The position numbers and the translations under genes were made by a program. Under the pieces are notes generated by a model. The model was not told the origin of the DNA and did no database searches. It worked only from the letters and a program-made list of their open reading frames with translations. Below are positions 26,596 to 38,130 of a stretch of DNA of 64,000 nt, one piece after another. Positions within the stretch are counted from its first letter, which is position 1. Every line of letters begins with the position of its first letter. Location of the stretch: positions 4,092,399-4,156,398 of the forward strand of contig CATQJL010000001.1 of NCBI GenBank assembly GCA_958299035.1, written 5' to 3'. The stretch comes from Cylicocyclus nassatus. Taxonomy: Eukaryota > Nematoda > Chromadorea > Rhabditida > Strongylidae.

Positions 26596-27473
26596 TTAGG
26601 TCCCGAAAGTTTTGTCCGTTTTTTTCATCGCTCACTAAAACTCACAGAACACCAATCCATAAACGGCTTAGGTGTCATTTAATTCATATTTTTATACTCT
26701 TTCTTAGAGCTATATTTGCTCTCTGATCTAAACTGTACTTGCAAAGTTATAGCCAAGGATTTTTAAGCAGCTCAGCAGTAACGCTAAACTTTTCCTGAAT
26801 TTCAAAAATTTTTATCCTGGCGTTTTCAAGGAGCGCTGGTAACTGTTATGTAGAGCAAACCTTTGACTACTTCGTGTCCATTTTAGATTACAGGAGCCAC
26901 GTTTACCAAGTTTGTTATAATTATTTATTCAATAAAAACCGCGGCTTTTTGATTACGTTTACCGCGTAAAAGTACCGAAAACTTCAGAAGGCTGCCTTTT
27001 TGAAGCAAATCAAGCTTGATTATGTTGCATAAATAATGTTTAATAAGAATCATGTTGCAGATCGCAGAAACTTCAAAAGCTTTCGAGTATTTGCTGCAGT
27101 TGCCTGTTTCATGACTGCCAAAAATCGAAACCTCCAAAGAAATAATTTTCTTAAGCTGAAAACAGCAGATTGGGAGAATCTAAAAATATTACATTGTAGT
27201 CCGAGAATTGCTCTATTTGATCCATATCCAACCTTCCCCGAAACTTTGAAATGAAATTTTTAAAAATTGGCCTAACTTTGAGCAGATAAAATTTACGGGT
27301 AGAGAATTTTGGCAATTATCAAAAAAATTGTGCAAGATTATGGTATAAAAGTTTATCCATAAGAAAGAGAAGGAAGAGCTGCATCGAATGCAAGTTAGAA
27401 CTCGTCCAGATCTCTATTGTGCATGATTTTATAATAGTTTAGAAAAACGGACAAAACTTTCGGGACAACCTAA
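26596..27473. mobile_element. Mariner-like non-autonomous element (878 bp)
   Basis: Ends TTAGGTCCCGAAAGTTTTGT (left) and the inverted TTAGGTTGTCCCGAAAGTTT (right), flanked by TA. The TTAGGTTG start and TA target are typical of mariner-family elements. The interior has no transposase frame. It splits the inverted-repeat block around it, so it inserted later. Confidence 0.75.
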
Positions 27474-27477
27474 TACT

Positions 27478-27960
27478 TTGCCTGGGGTCCGTTAGAAAAA
27501 GTGCCAGGTGAAGGGTGTGTGAGACTTTTATAACGGGGGTGCTTAAGTAGACGTCTTTTTACAATGGTAAAAAAGCCTGTACTTGAGCACTCCTATTATG
27601 AAAATCTCACCCACCCTTCACCCGGCACTTTTTCTAAAGGACCCCAAATAAAGCATATATTTTCTGAAAGTGGAGGACGAGACGGTTTCGATGGTAACCA
27701 TCACGGCGTACAAGATGTTCATCTACAAAACGGATTTTTCTATCCTAAAAACTCGTAAATATCCACAAATCACTACCCACACTCTTCACCAGGCACTTTT
27801 TCAATAGACTCCAGGCAAACTATATATTCTCTAAAAGCGGAGGACAAGATTGTTTTAAAGACATTTTCTTGCTGACGTTGCTGTTCATTTACGATTTTTC
27901 TCTTTGGAAAAAATTCGTAAACATTAAAAAATTGTTTAACTCTTTCCGAAACAAATGTTC
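27478..27960. repeat. Right half of the interrupted inverted-repeat block
   Basis: Inverted copies of the 26250-26590 units, recognisable by tgaaagtggaggacgagacg and gttcatctacaaaacg. Together with the left half they form a fold-back element interrupted by the mariner-like insertion. Confidence 0.6.
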
Positions 27961-28410
27961 TCGCATGCACATCCTCTATAGTAACTCCAAAACAGGCAGG
28001 TGATGTAAAAAAAAGGAAAAGGAAATGGTAAAAAATACAAGGTGCTGGTCAGAAATATGATCGTGTGCTAATCCAGCAGCAAATCGGTTCACATTTCAGA
28101 AAAAAGATAACCAGTGATGGTAAGGAATAAATTATGAACTTTGACTAGGAAAAATGATGAGGAAACACCATGGCTCCCCCCCCCCCCGTCGTTTTATACT
28201 TTCTTTACCAAGTGAAACACCTTTCACCCTGGAGGGGCTGCGACCACTATGACTCCCTTCACCCTGAAGTCATTCTCACCTTATCGCACCTGTGGACGGG
28301 AGTATTAGCGGTTATCAGGGATGCTGATTTTGAGTCGTAAATGAGCGTTCGAGAGAATACTTCAATTCGGTAAATGGTATCACATACGTTCAAACATATA
28401 CACGATTCAT

Positions 28411-28560
28411 GACACGCAAGGACTGGGCGCGGCTGCGTCCAGCCGAGATAGTTCGTGCATGGGAGATGCAGCAGATGGTAAGAGAAACGAAAGAGCGCTT
28501 GGTCCGAGAGACGCCGATATGTCCGCAGTTATTGCGTTCATCAATCGCCTACATTTGATG
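28411..28560 (+). repeat. Dispersed coding-like repeat, copy 1
   Basis: The frame MTRKDWARLRPAEIVRAWEM continues through QQMVRETKERLVRETPICPQ. A diverged copy lies on the minus strand at 61390-61535. The open frame is retained in both, which suggests a transposable-element protein fragment; family not recognised. Confidence 0.6.
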
Positions 28561-28993
28561 AATGGCCATGTGCAGAGGGCACCTCTTTGCGGCGGTTTGG
28601 TTTCTGTAGGAAACAGGGCCTTTGCCGTACGGTCATGCCGTAAGCATGACTTGCTTTGATATGAGTATCTTTACAGATCAGATGATCTACTGGAACAGCT
28701 GTATTTGTAAAACGAGAATGATGAGGAAAGTTATGGTAAAGGAGCTCGACGCACTCGAAGAATATCAGGTACATACTAGCTATGTCTGATGCCGAAATGT
28801 CCGTTAACATTGCATGATCGAATACTGACATCCGAGATAGAACTGTCTGGACTGGAACGCACAAAATCCTTCACAATACGGGAAAAACAATAAGCCGAGC
28901 ATGCTTCTATGAAATTTCCAGCAACCAAACAAGGACTCATAATGTGCGCTTAACTGGGAAAACCGCTGTGGATAGCCCACCACCAGCTGTTGG
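28561..28993. other. Repeat-derived sequence
   Basis: Contains a block around 28625-28690 (catgccgtaagcatgactt) that recurs diverged near 29908-29975. No gene supported. Confidence 0.4.
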
Positions 28994-29047
28994 TAGACAG
29001 CAGCATTCTAGCAAAACATGATAGACAGCAGCATTCTAGCAAAACAG
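28994..29047. repeat. 28-bp tandem duplication
   Basis: Two nearly identical copies of a unit containing agacagcagcattctagcaa, separated only by a few bases. It overlaps the start of the ORF at 29018. Confidence 0.85.
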
Positions 29048-29518
29048 TCATTTCAAGTTCTGAAGGAAGTTATCAACAAAACAAAAGCGAGTATCGCAAA
29101 ACATCAGGCTGGAGGGCGCAGATCCAGAAAAAAGAAAACTAGAAGCCTTGCAATAGGATTGACCGATACATACGAACAAATCTTATCTGCATCCAAGGTG
29201 TCTTCGCAGGCCACATCGCCTACGGCTACCGCAAAGGTAGAGACAGCCGATTTCGAGGATGAAAAGTTTATACCTTCGAATTCAACCACGATTATTCAAA
29301 GTACAATTATTTTGGGACTCAACCGCATGTGCCATATTCGATGCACTAATTCCAACATTTCCATCAAATCCTGCTTACTTCAACCATCTGCCGCCTGTCA
29401 TCGCCACACTTTCTCATACCTCGCTGATCTTAACAAAGTTAAAGATATGCGATATGCGGCGCTCATCAACGACCACTGCTCTATCCGGACAATAGAAGAG
29501 TTTGTGAAAGAAAAGTAA
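29018..29518 (+). CDS. Uncharacterised 166-codon ORF, probably repeat-derived
   Basis: Single open frame starting MIDSSILAKQSFQVLKEVIN with a basic stretch (RRSRKKKTRS) near residue 35. The second half has a competing open frame from 29259, as expected after a frameshift or in non-coding sequence. It lies in a repeat-rich interval between copies of dispersed repeats, with no splice sites or recognised domain. It could be a decayed transposon protein. Confidence 0.3.
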   Translation: MIDSSILAKQSFQVLKEVINKTKASIAKHQAGGRRSRKKKTRSLAIGLTDTYEQILSASKVSSQATSPTATAKVETADFEDEKFIPSNSTTIIQSTIILGLNRMCHIRCTNSNISIKSCLLQPSAACHRHTFSYLADLNKVKDMRYAALINDHCSIRTIEEFVKEK

Positions 29519-29578
29519 ATTACATTATGTAGAATTTCATATGTTCTCTGTTCGTAAAACCTGGGAATTGTAGTAGTA

Positions 29579-29668
29579 TTATCTTCTGTGATGTTTTGCG
29601 TCAAAAACGTCAGGCTGAATAAATAATACTTATACAAACCTGTGTGGCAAAACGTCACAGAAGATAAT
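29579..29668. repeat. Hairpin with 22-bp arms
   Basis: attatcttctgtgatgtttt at the left is matched, with one difference, by the inverted aaacgtcacagaagataat at the right, about 45 bases apart. Probably the ends of a very small inverted-repeat element. Confidence 0.6.
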
Positions 29669-31700
29669 TACTTTATGTTTTCCTAATCATGTGCTGTCTC
29701 TCCTTTTCTGCTTCATACCTGACCGGCCAGAACGCGAACCGAATAGTCCGGCACATTCTTCATCTCCTTTAGCAGATCATCGTTTTGTAGAAGCAATCAG
29801 TCGTTGTTACATAATTCTTTATTTCCCTCGCTGTCCATTCGTTTTCCGCCTGTGGCAGTGTGCCGTCAATGTCGGCATCCTCTATTACCGCATCACTATC
29901 CATGCTAAGTACCGTGCAGGCCATGCCCTAAGCATGACCTGCTGTGATGAGTACATATCTCTACAACTTTGATGTATGTATACTGCTTTGTCACGCCCAT
30001 TATATGCAGCATTCTAGTTCTGCGCTGGTGCAGGCCGTCTAACTCAAAATAGCTGTAAGCTAGCGGATTGATAACAAGCGGATACCTTACTCCACAAGCC
30101 CTATTCCGCCCAAGGCTACATTCAGGCCACGGAACCGCTACAGTCTTTTTGCACGGGGGTTCTCCAGCGCCGCCCTGGTTTTGACTTGTTTTAACACGTC
30201 ACGCACGCTGCAAATCTCTCCTCCCCTGCTTTGCTTAGTTAGGCTGAAGCGCCGCAGGTTGTTTCGCTCACGGCAGTGTCCCTGTGCAGAAAGCATTGGG
30301 TTGTGCGAATCGACCTACATCCGCGGCATGCTAACAAGAATTGCACCACACAAACAAAAGTTTTACAATCAAATCTTAATGATATGACGCCAAATTTGGT
30401 GTTCAGATGGGCGCAGAGAAGGGTGCCCGTTGAGCTGAACCGACCCTAGGGCACGACATGAGTTCGTTTCTAAGCTTCGTGAAAACGAAGTCTCCCTTGA
30501 CTTCCGCGAAATTTTACGATCACTTTGATTCTCAGCTTTAAACTTTAAAAAACCCTCAAAAAATAAAATGCCGACTGGAATAACGTCGCAATTTTCGTCA
30601 CAAAAACGATACCCCGTTTGCTCTTTCGTGTCAAAAATGAAGTCCAGCCTGCTTCCATACGATCTGCGTCGGACTCTGAAAAATATGTGAGCATTAGCAA
30701 TTCGGAGGAAATTATGTAAGCGAAAATCATGTGAGTAGCGGGTCGGTCCGACCCGTTGCTCACATAGGTTGCTCGATCTCGTGCTTTTGAAACAGATTCA
30801 CAACACAAGTTTTGGAGGTCAAAAAACTGTGAAAATGCATTTATGGCGTTTTCGTAAATATTTCAATTAAGTTTTTACCAAAAGCCGTCAAATTTAGCGC
30901 ATGGTAACTCCAAATAGTTATTAAGCTAAGGCTCTTTGTCTGGTTCTCTTGAAAGGCTTGTATGGTTAAATGGGGCTGTTAAATTGTGATCTTTGGAGAA
31001 ATCGCGCCTCTCAACCGTTTTCCCATAGAGAGGGAGGAAAAGTTAAGCTTTTTTGGTTTCTTTTGTTTCCAGTTTTGACCTTTGTTTCAAATTGGTCCAG
31101 AGTCCCTCACAAAATTAGGGGCAAAAAGCCAAGTAGTGAGGAGCGAAAAGCTTCGAAAATGCCAAGCGGGGTTTTTGCAAAATCTTCGTAAATTCAACGG
31201 GGACTTCGTTCAGAAACTCCTCGGTTCTACCTTTGCCGAACCCTGACGCCACCTGGTAATTCTGTGAAGGGGACTTTGACTCAAAGCCAGCATGTGCCGG
31301 CCCTGAACGCGAATTAGTGCCTTCTCAATTTAGTTTTACAGCAACGGAAGCAACGTCGAGTGGGCATCGAGTCGTAGGCACAGGTGCGATAGGGGGAGTC
31401 GGGCCCTCTCCAGGTGAAGGGGGTCTTTGCTACTCCTATTCATGTAAGGTATAGGGGGTAAGTGAGCCCTGAAAGCAAAATGCCTCAAAAAGTTAATTAC
31501 CGTTCGAAAGCTTAGGTCATGTAGAATCGACGAAGATCGTCGACTATTTTCTTCTGTGCCGAGAGATATGAGACATTTTATGTACTTCATATATCAACTG
31601 ATATTGTGTCCTTGCTTTCTGGTCTCCATATGAGCGCTACGAGGAAGGCGACGGTCTACGTTTTTCAACGAAGACGTGCTCTGTATAATAGATAGATAAC
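29669..31700. other. No supportable gene; diverged repeat fragments
   Basis: About 30130-30330 is a diverged relative of the interior of the 964-bp element at 57540-57760 (shared tctccagcgcc and agatctc/aaatctc context). No intact gene. Confidence 0.4.
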
Positions 31701-31779
31701 CAGTGATTAGGTCTTCGTTTGGCAGAAATCTGCTCTTGAAAATGGAAATGATCTTAGATAAAATGCAGTGTATCTCTCG

Positions 31780-32640
31780 GTGGAGGGGGGCTAGAAAGAA
31801 GTCGACGGTCTACGTCGAATCTTCTTTCCCTGAGGTTTCGAATGGTAGACAGATTGCTGAGCGAAAAAAATTTTGCCAGTTTTTGAAAATGGGGTGAAGA
31901 TATTTACTATCAGCTTGCTCCACCCAGCTCCACCAATGTATTGGCTTTTATCGGTCACCGCAAGTGCTTTTTGGAGCCGGGAAGCGAAAAAGCCCCAACC
32001 CGCTTTATACTATTTGGTAGCTAAGTACACGAAAAATCGACGTAGACCGTCTCTTTTTTCATAGTTTCTCAATGAAGCGACCTATGAGCAATTTTATACG
32101 CCCATTCACAAGCTAATTTTGTGTAATTATTTTGTGCTTCATTTTTGAAAAAAAGGACAAATATTGAAAAAAAGAAGTCGGTTTACCTTTACTGGCAAGG
32201 TCTTGCTCTGTGATACTGTTAGACAATCAAGCACATTCATTCATTCTTCACGCAGGAATTACTTGACAAATACACACATGTTTTTAGTTAAAATGCCATT
32301 CTAGGTAGATGGGAGGAAAAAAAGAGAGGTCTACGTCAAATCCCTCTTTCGTGTGCTTTCTAATGGTATATAGGTTGTTGGATGAAAAAACTTGTGGCTT
32401 TTCAAAAATGGGGTGGAGATATTCAATACTAACTTGCTCCACCCCACTCCGGCTTTCTATGGGTCGCGGGAGCAAGACTTTTTTGGACTGGGGAAGCTTT
32501 GTGCGCCAACAATTGATATACCATTCGATAACTAAGAACACGAAAAATCGACATAGATCTTTTTTTTTTCAGCTTTTCAGTGAAGCGAGACACAAGCAGT
32601 TTTATCTAGCCACAATATTAGCCAATCTTGGGTAATCGTT
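31780..32640. repeat. Two diverged direct copies of a 330-bp unit
   Basis: 31780-32110 and 32300-32640 share ordered landmarks: ggtctacgtc, a sequence like ttgaaaatggggtgaagat, cttgctccaccc, and acgaaaaatcgac. The spacer is about 190 bp. Non-coding; nature unknown. Confidence 0.6.
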
Positions 32641-35013
32641 TTTTCAAACCAAGAAGGTCTTTTTCGAGCTTTACATATGATTCGAAAGCTTGAGAAACGA
32701 GTACTCCTACTGCTTTTTTATTTGTTATTATTTTCCTCAGTGAGAGGAGATATCGATTACGATTATTGTCAGCAAAAATGCGTCCATCACTAGCTAGTCC
32801 AAATTATCTGCTCTTGCATAACTCTTTCTTGAGATAGTGTGTATTCATTGGTACAATGTTGATTATTCAAAGAATCAGACATCCTTTTGACTTTTGATTA
32901 TGTTTCGTTAGCAACGCCACTTTGAATGCGCAGAAGCTCTCAAGCATGCGTTTTTTAAACAAAACGCTGTTGATTCGGTAATCACTTGCAGACTTGATAT
33001 CTGAGAAGAAGAGCAGCCGGCGTTTCCTTTCCAAATAAAAGTGTTATTGTAACAGCTGTTTGATTCTGCCGTTATGCCTTGATTCTAGTCTCAACCTCAG
33101 GTGAAAGGGGTCAGCCAGATTCTGGCCTTAAAGTGAAGAGGGTCAAAGAAATTTCTCCACCTATCGCACTATGGTCGTAGGACGTATTAAAGGATTTAAT
33201 GTTAATATTGAGGCATGACGGAGATACTGGGGAATAGGACACACTGTCCACTGCGGTCAAATTGACTGGAATTTTCCCTGCGTACGGGAGCCGAAACTAA
33301 TTCGGATGGGACAATGGCCTACTCGTCATCTAACAGTATTTGTAAAGATCTGACTACCTCAGTTAATGATTACTAGTTACTTACTCTGCATGAAGCGGAA
33401 GTTAAAGGTCCATGTGACAGAAATATAATATAATGTTTTTGGCAGTCTGAGACTAATCACGTGCACGGCTCGGATTAATTTGGAACTGGTATCTAGTGTT
33501 TTCCATCAAATTTCTTGTAGTCGGTTTCACTTCTGCTTCGAGTGGTCACAGTTCATCAACTTGACAAGGTTGATGTTGTTTTTGGTAAGAATACGGAAGT
33601 TTTATATTTGTGGTTTTCTGCTCACAATTAATGAAAGACACGTACTGCTTTCCTCAAATGTTAATACTGATTGTGATTGTTTTGTTCAAAGCACCAAAAT
33701 TATGCAAAAATTTCTCAAATTGTTGAGTTTGCGTCGAAAAGGGAGCGACGGCACTCTTTCTCTTTTGCAATCAGCGTTCTAGTCATGTTTGAGTCCTTCT
33801 TCTACAGTCCGATTCGAAAGTGCAAAGTGGAACTTTCAAAGCATAAAAATCAGTTTTCGATACCGGAAACTGCACTCGTGGAGTCAGAAGTCAATTCACA
33901 TTCTGCATGAACTTGCTCTAGAGATAATTTATGGTGGCCAACTCAAGCAACAAAGAACATAGCGGTTGATGATTTGCAAGAAAACCTTTGCAAGTCCACA
34001 TCTGTGAAGGACGGAGTTTGCTTAAAGATGGAGTTTAATGCTTTGAAATATTATTGTTAAACATAGGTTGTTGCATATATCGATTCTTTGGTCGTGCTCC
34101 CAAGAATTTAATATGGTATGAAACGGATAAATCCAACATTTGAGTTCCCAATAAAAAAAACTTCGAAATGTCCAGTGGCATTTTTCATTACCCGTTAATT
34201 CGTTGTTTACCATACCGATCTCAGAGTAGGATCGTTTGTACGACTTTTGTCTTGATGCGGACGAGACATTAGAAACCTGCACATCTCTTCCGGTCTCTAT
34301 TTTTAAACATTTGTGGAATAAAACTACGTGAGATTTCGGCACATGTTGAGATACACTTAGGTCAGGCTCTAATTAAAAAACTACCCTTTGGATCATACAA
34401 CTCATCGGTGATCGGAAAAAGCGAGAAAATAGGCGCCGATGGTTGTATGTCCAAAATGGCAGAGATCACTCAAATGTCCTGTCGCGCACTGTGTAAGTGA
34501 GGTTCCGCAGTTGTTTTCTATTGAAGGAGGAGACCTGATTGCACGATGCTACTCAGATGCATTCATTTCTCAACTGGTACCCACAATACACATCATTTTT
34601 TGTCCCTCAGTGATTTATTAGTGGATGTTGTTGTGATGTTGCATTTTTGATAGAAAAATCCTGCACCTTAGTCGTTTGCATCATCCAAAAACGGTGCAAT
34701 TGCAATGTAAATTTATAATCATAGCGCAAACATAAACATTCTTTGATCAAACAGAACCTAATGAAATTCTTGATAAAGGGAAGAGTCTTGATTGCACGTG
34801 CTACATACATCATATGATTTCAATCAGTACCCACAATACACATCAATCTTTCTCCCTTCGATCATAGAGTAAAGTATAATGTATCTCTACATTCAGCTAA
34901 AAAATGACTTTTACTGCTTTATTGCTGTAATTTATATGTTGAAGCGAAAGCGATGGCAAGGCGCCGTAGAGTCGCTTCTTTTAAGTAAAAAGAAAATGAT
35001 TTATTGTGTTTAG
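32641..35013. other. No resolved gene; may contain upstream exons of the 35.0-kb gene
   Basis: Several short coding-like stretches occur (for example near 34513-34577, bounded by acceptor- and donor-like sites), but I could not join them in phase to the exons at 35014 and 35191. Confidence 0.3.
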
Positions 35014-35243
35014 AAAACGGCGGAGATCATTGATGCTCGAGGGAAAAAACCAATCAGTGTGCAAGCGAGTTTCATCGAGAAGTTCAGGCTCTTTAATGGG
35101 CGGGCTTTACCTAGTAGGGACAGACCCATTTGGTAGCAGACGCATTTACTTTTCTTCAAGTTCGAAAGTTGCCTTTCTCCTTCTTTTCAGTAGAGATTGT
35201 CGAAGCTGCTGCCATCCTTGAATCTATAGAGCTTGATGAGTGA
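35014..35243 (+). CDS. Last two exons of an unrecognised gene (partial)
   Basis: Exon 35014-35113 follows a gtgtttag acceptor and reads KTAEIIDARGKKPISVQASF, then FRLFNGRALP. A GTAGGG donor in phase 1 joins it to exon 35191-35243 (acceptor ccttcttttcag), which reads EIVEAAAILESIELDE and ends at TGA. AATAAA lies 23 bases past the stop, supporting a real gene 3' end. Upstream exons were not traced. I do not recognise the protein; the tail is acidic and helical-looking. Confidence 0.55.
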
Positions 35244-35265
35244 CATAATCGAACAATAACAAATG

Positions 35266-35271
35266 AATAAA
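35266..35271 (+). terminator. Poly(A) signal of the unrecognised gene
   Basis: AATAAA 23 bases after the stop codon at 35241-35243. Confidence 0.6.
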
Positions 35272-35969
35272 AATTTTTTGCAAAACTGTTAAGTATCAGA
35301 TGAAGTTATTCTAGCCGACTTCAAATTAGTTGTACTCCTTCACATTGTTGATCTCTTCTGTTTTTTCTTGACCATCTCAATATGCAATATATCTATTTAC
35401 GACCAGAAATGCCACAGCATTTCTTCAACACTCGAAGTGCAAAAAAATTTCCAATAGCTTTTTCTTTATGTAGGGTCAAAATTTCAAGTACAGTGGCGTA
35501 CTCTTGCATCCCATGTAAAGCGCAGGTTTCGGAGAGAGGAGGAATCTAGAACAGTGACAGATCCGTATTTACGCATTATGGATGATCACTCAAATATCAA
35601 GTCTGGTCATAAAGATGGGAAAGTCCTTTCGTTACTCTCAATTATTCAGCTTACGAAGGGAGCGATTAATTTGAGTGCCACTTGAACTGAGATGTATGCG
35701 GAAGCGTTTATCAAATGCAAAACTACAAATTCAAATTCTAAATAATACAATTCTTCGAAAAGTTGCGGAGTTACAAGCAAAATGCGGAAATACTGTCTTG
35801 ATAAAATTTTGAACCTTCGATCATTTGTGCGTTTAGGCAGCACGCTAATAATACGTCACTTGACCGTCCTTGTCCCAGCAGAATTGTGTAGACTGGCCTC
35901 CAGGCATTGGTACGGCGTTCGATCCACTAAAGACTGAGAGGTAAAAGAATAAAAAAATTGGCATCTTTT

Positions 35970-36549
35970 CAGATAATCGCCGGGGCAGGCGGCCATGCAA
36001 TTTATGGGCAGGCGGGGACCGGGAGAATAGTTCGCTGATTTCTTGGGGTCCGCTTGCAGATATTTGGAAGAATGTTGGCGAAGTTTTAGATGAATGCTCG
36101 GAGAAATCGCGGTCTTTTCATGGATTAATTGCGGCGCAGTGGCCGCATTCTCGCGTACTTTCGCGGGAATATGCCAAATTGTTGAGGGCCGCACGGTTCT
36201 TTGTGAAGGACCGCGCAGCCCGTGGGTACTCTCCGTCGAGAGAAAGTATCCCAAACTCGGGTAATTGAACCATCGATGACACCTCTGCCACATAGAGTCT
36301 CACCTTCGCTCGGCGTACGCCCGAAACTGCGTAAAAAGAGTCCGAGCGCTTGCTGAAAATTTGGCCGGCGCTTGCTGAAAGGAATTACTTGACACTGCTT
36401 GCAGAAAAATCTGTACTACTGCCCGCTGGCAGAACATGCGACATCAAAGGAAGTACCGCTCGCTGAAGGGTTGACCACGCCCCAAAATTCTGCTGACCGC
36501 CTGCAAGAAAGCGCGAGTTTGCGGACCGCCTGCCCCCGGCGATTGTCTG
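35970..36549. mobile_element. Inverted-repeat element (about 580 bp)
   Basis: The left end CAGATAATCGCCGGGGCAGG is matched inverted at the right end by CAGACAATCGCCGGGGGCAG. The interior repeats cgcttgctgaaa and cgcttgcag motifs and is GC-richer than the flanks. Open frames on both strands across it are a by-product of its palindromic composition. Confidence 0.6.
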
Positions 36550-37314
36550 AATTCAGTACCCGCGGGCATGCGCCGAACGCATTCTACTGCGTAGTCGAAG
36601 TGGCAATTAAATGCATGCGAGCGTCTAAAATGACTCGTGGGGCCAGCCGACTATCAAACTTGCTTTTATTCTCCCAGATTAATCGTACCGATTTAGTATC
36701 CTCGGAGGGTAAAGGCTTGTTTGGATCAGGGGCGAGATCGAATTTGGTCCGGCCTGGTCATAACGGCGCCTCATATCACTACGCCACTCGTCCCCCTAAA
36801 GTTGATTATAAGGGCGAAATACAACAGTCGTAGATATAATTAATTGTATGTGATTGAGCAAGTGGTAGGTTCGTAGGTTTTTTAGACGGAGGATCAGTCT
36901 TTATGCTGATCAAAAGCTTGAGTTATAAATTACAGTTACTTCAGATCATATTAATTAGATCAATCATATGACGGTAATAAATTGCACTGCTCAAAACTTA
37001 TTGGTTCTGATTATAATTATACAGGACATAGCCTAAACTGCATCAGTTATATGCCTCGTGGTATCATTGTAATTGTGGTATCATTGAAAAGAAACTTCTA
37101 CAATTAGTACTTGAAGCATAGTCAGCGTGCTTATTCAAATCAGTTCCTGCACTAGTGCCATCTATTCAGTAGTGGTAATACTAAAACATGGTAGTCACAA
37201 GGCTAGCTCGTTTTTCTTTGCAGTCGGTTCCTGAGAATCAAAGTTCGATGTTCACTGTGACTTCAAAGCTTGATTATCATAACTTATAATAACGGGCTAA
37301 AGGTTGTTTACGTT

Positions 37315-37319
<5 letters not shown>

Positions 37320-37345
<26 letters not shown>

Positions 37346-37360
37346 CTGTCTGTCTGTCCG
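37320..37360. repeat. (TG)n/(TCTG)n microsatellite
   Basis: About 12 TG units followed by three to four TCTG units. Confidence 0.95.
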
Positions 37361-38120
37361 TTACGAAATTCGTAGGGAGAGTTCCAGCCAACCTCTTGCG
37401 CCCAAATTTTGCATAACACATCCCAGCAGCAGGAAAGTCCATTGTGCAAAAGCACAGGCGGATCCGATAAGTGGATCCCCTAGAAATTGCGCGCGAAACG
37501 GGTCCACTTAACTTCTGACCAGCAAAATTGGGTCCAAATATAAACTTTTTGCAAAGTCGTGGATATATTTGACAAGCTAATGTACAAGCCGTGAACTTTA
37601 GCCCAAATAATTCAACTAAAGTTGGTTACTTTATGAAAATGGTGCCAAAAAGTATCAGTGCGTAAATGTTCAATTTACCACGATTTTACGTGATCATTTG
37701 AGAAGATTTTTGCACAGAGATGCAGCCCACGATGATTATTGCCGTTATGGCGACTACCAAGCCATGAAAAGTCCACAAACCTATTCAAATTTGCATTTAT
37801 TCTTCTGAGAAAAGTTTCATCCACGTAAAATTACCGATCTCGCACAAAAACCTCTAGGAATGAGTAGCTGTTTACAAATCATTCGTGATAGCCTGCATAA
37901 CGCGGTGAGTTTCACTGTCATCATTATGCGGAAATTAGTAAGGCATACAGAATGTAAGGCCAGTGCGAGCCTCTGCGAAGCAGAGGTGACGCACTGGTTA
38001 TAAAATAAAGCAGTAACTTTGGTCTTGCTCTGTTCGTAAATATTATGTGTTGTAGAGCTGAAATTCTATTCTAGCACAAATTATAAGTCAATCTTGGTCA
38101 CAAATCGATGCCTTTTCCAG

Positions 38121-38130
38121 CAATTAAATC
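38121..38130 (+). promoter_or_regulatory. Trans-splice-like acceptor and 10-base leader of the cystatin-like gene
   Basis: ccttttccag ends at 38120 and the ATG is at 38131. This spacing matches nematode spliced-leader acceptance just upstream of a start codon. Confidence 0.5.

Noticed and set aside
35856..36833. Long ORFs on both strands around 36 kb
   Set aside because: They overlie a GC-rich inverted-repeat element; openness reflects composition.
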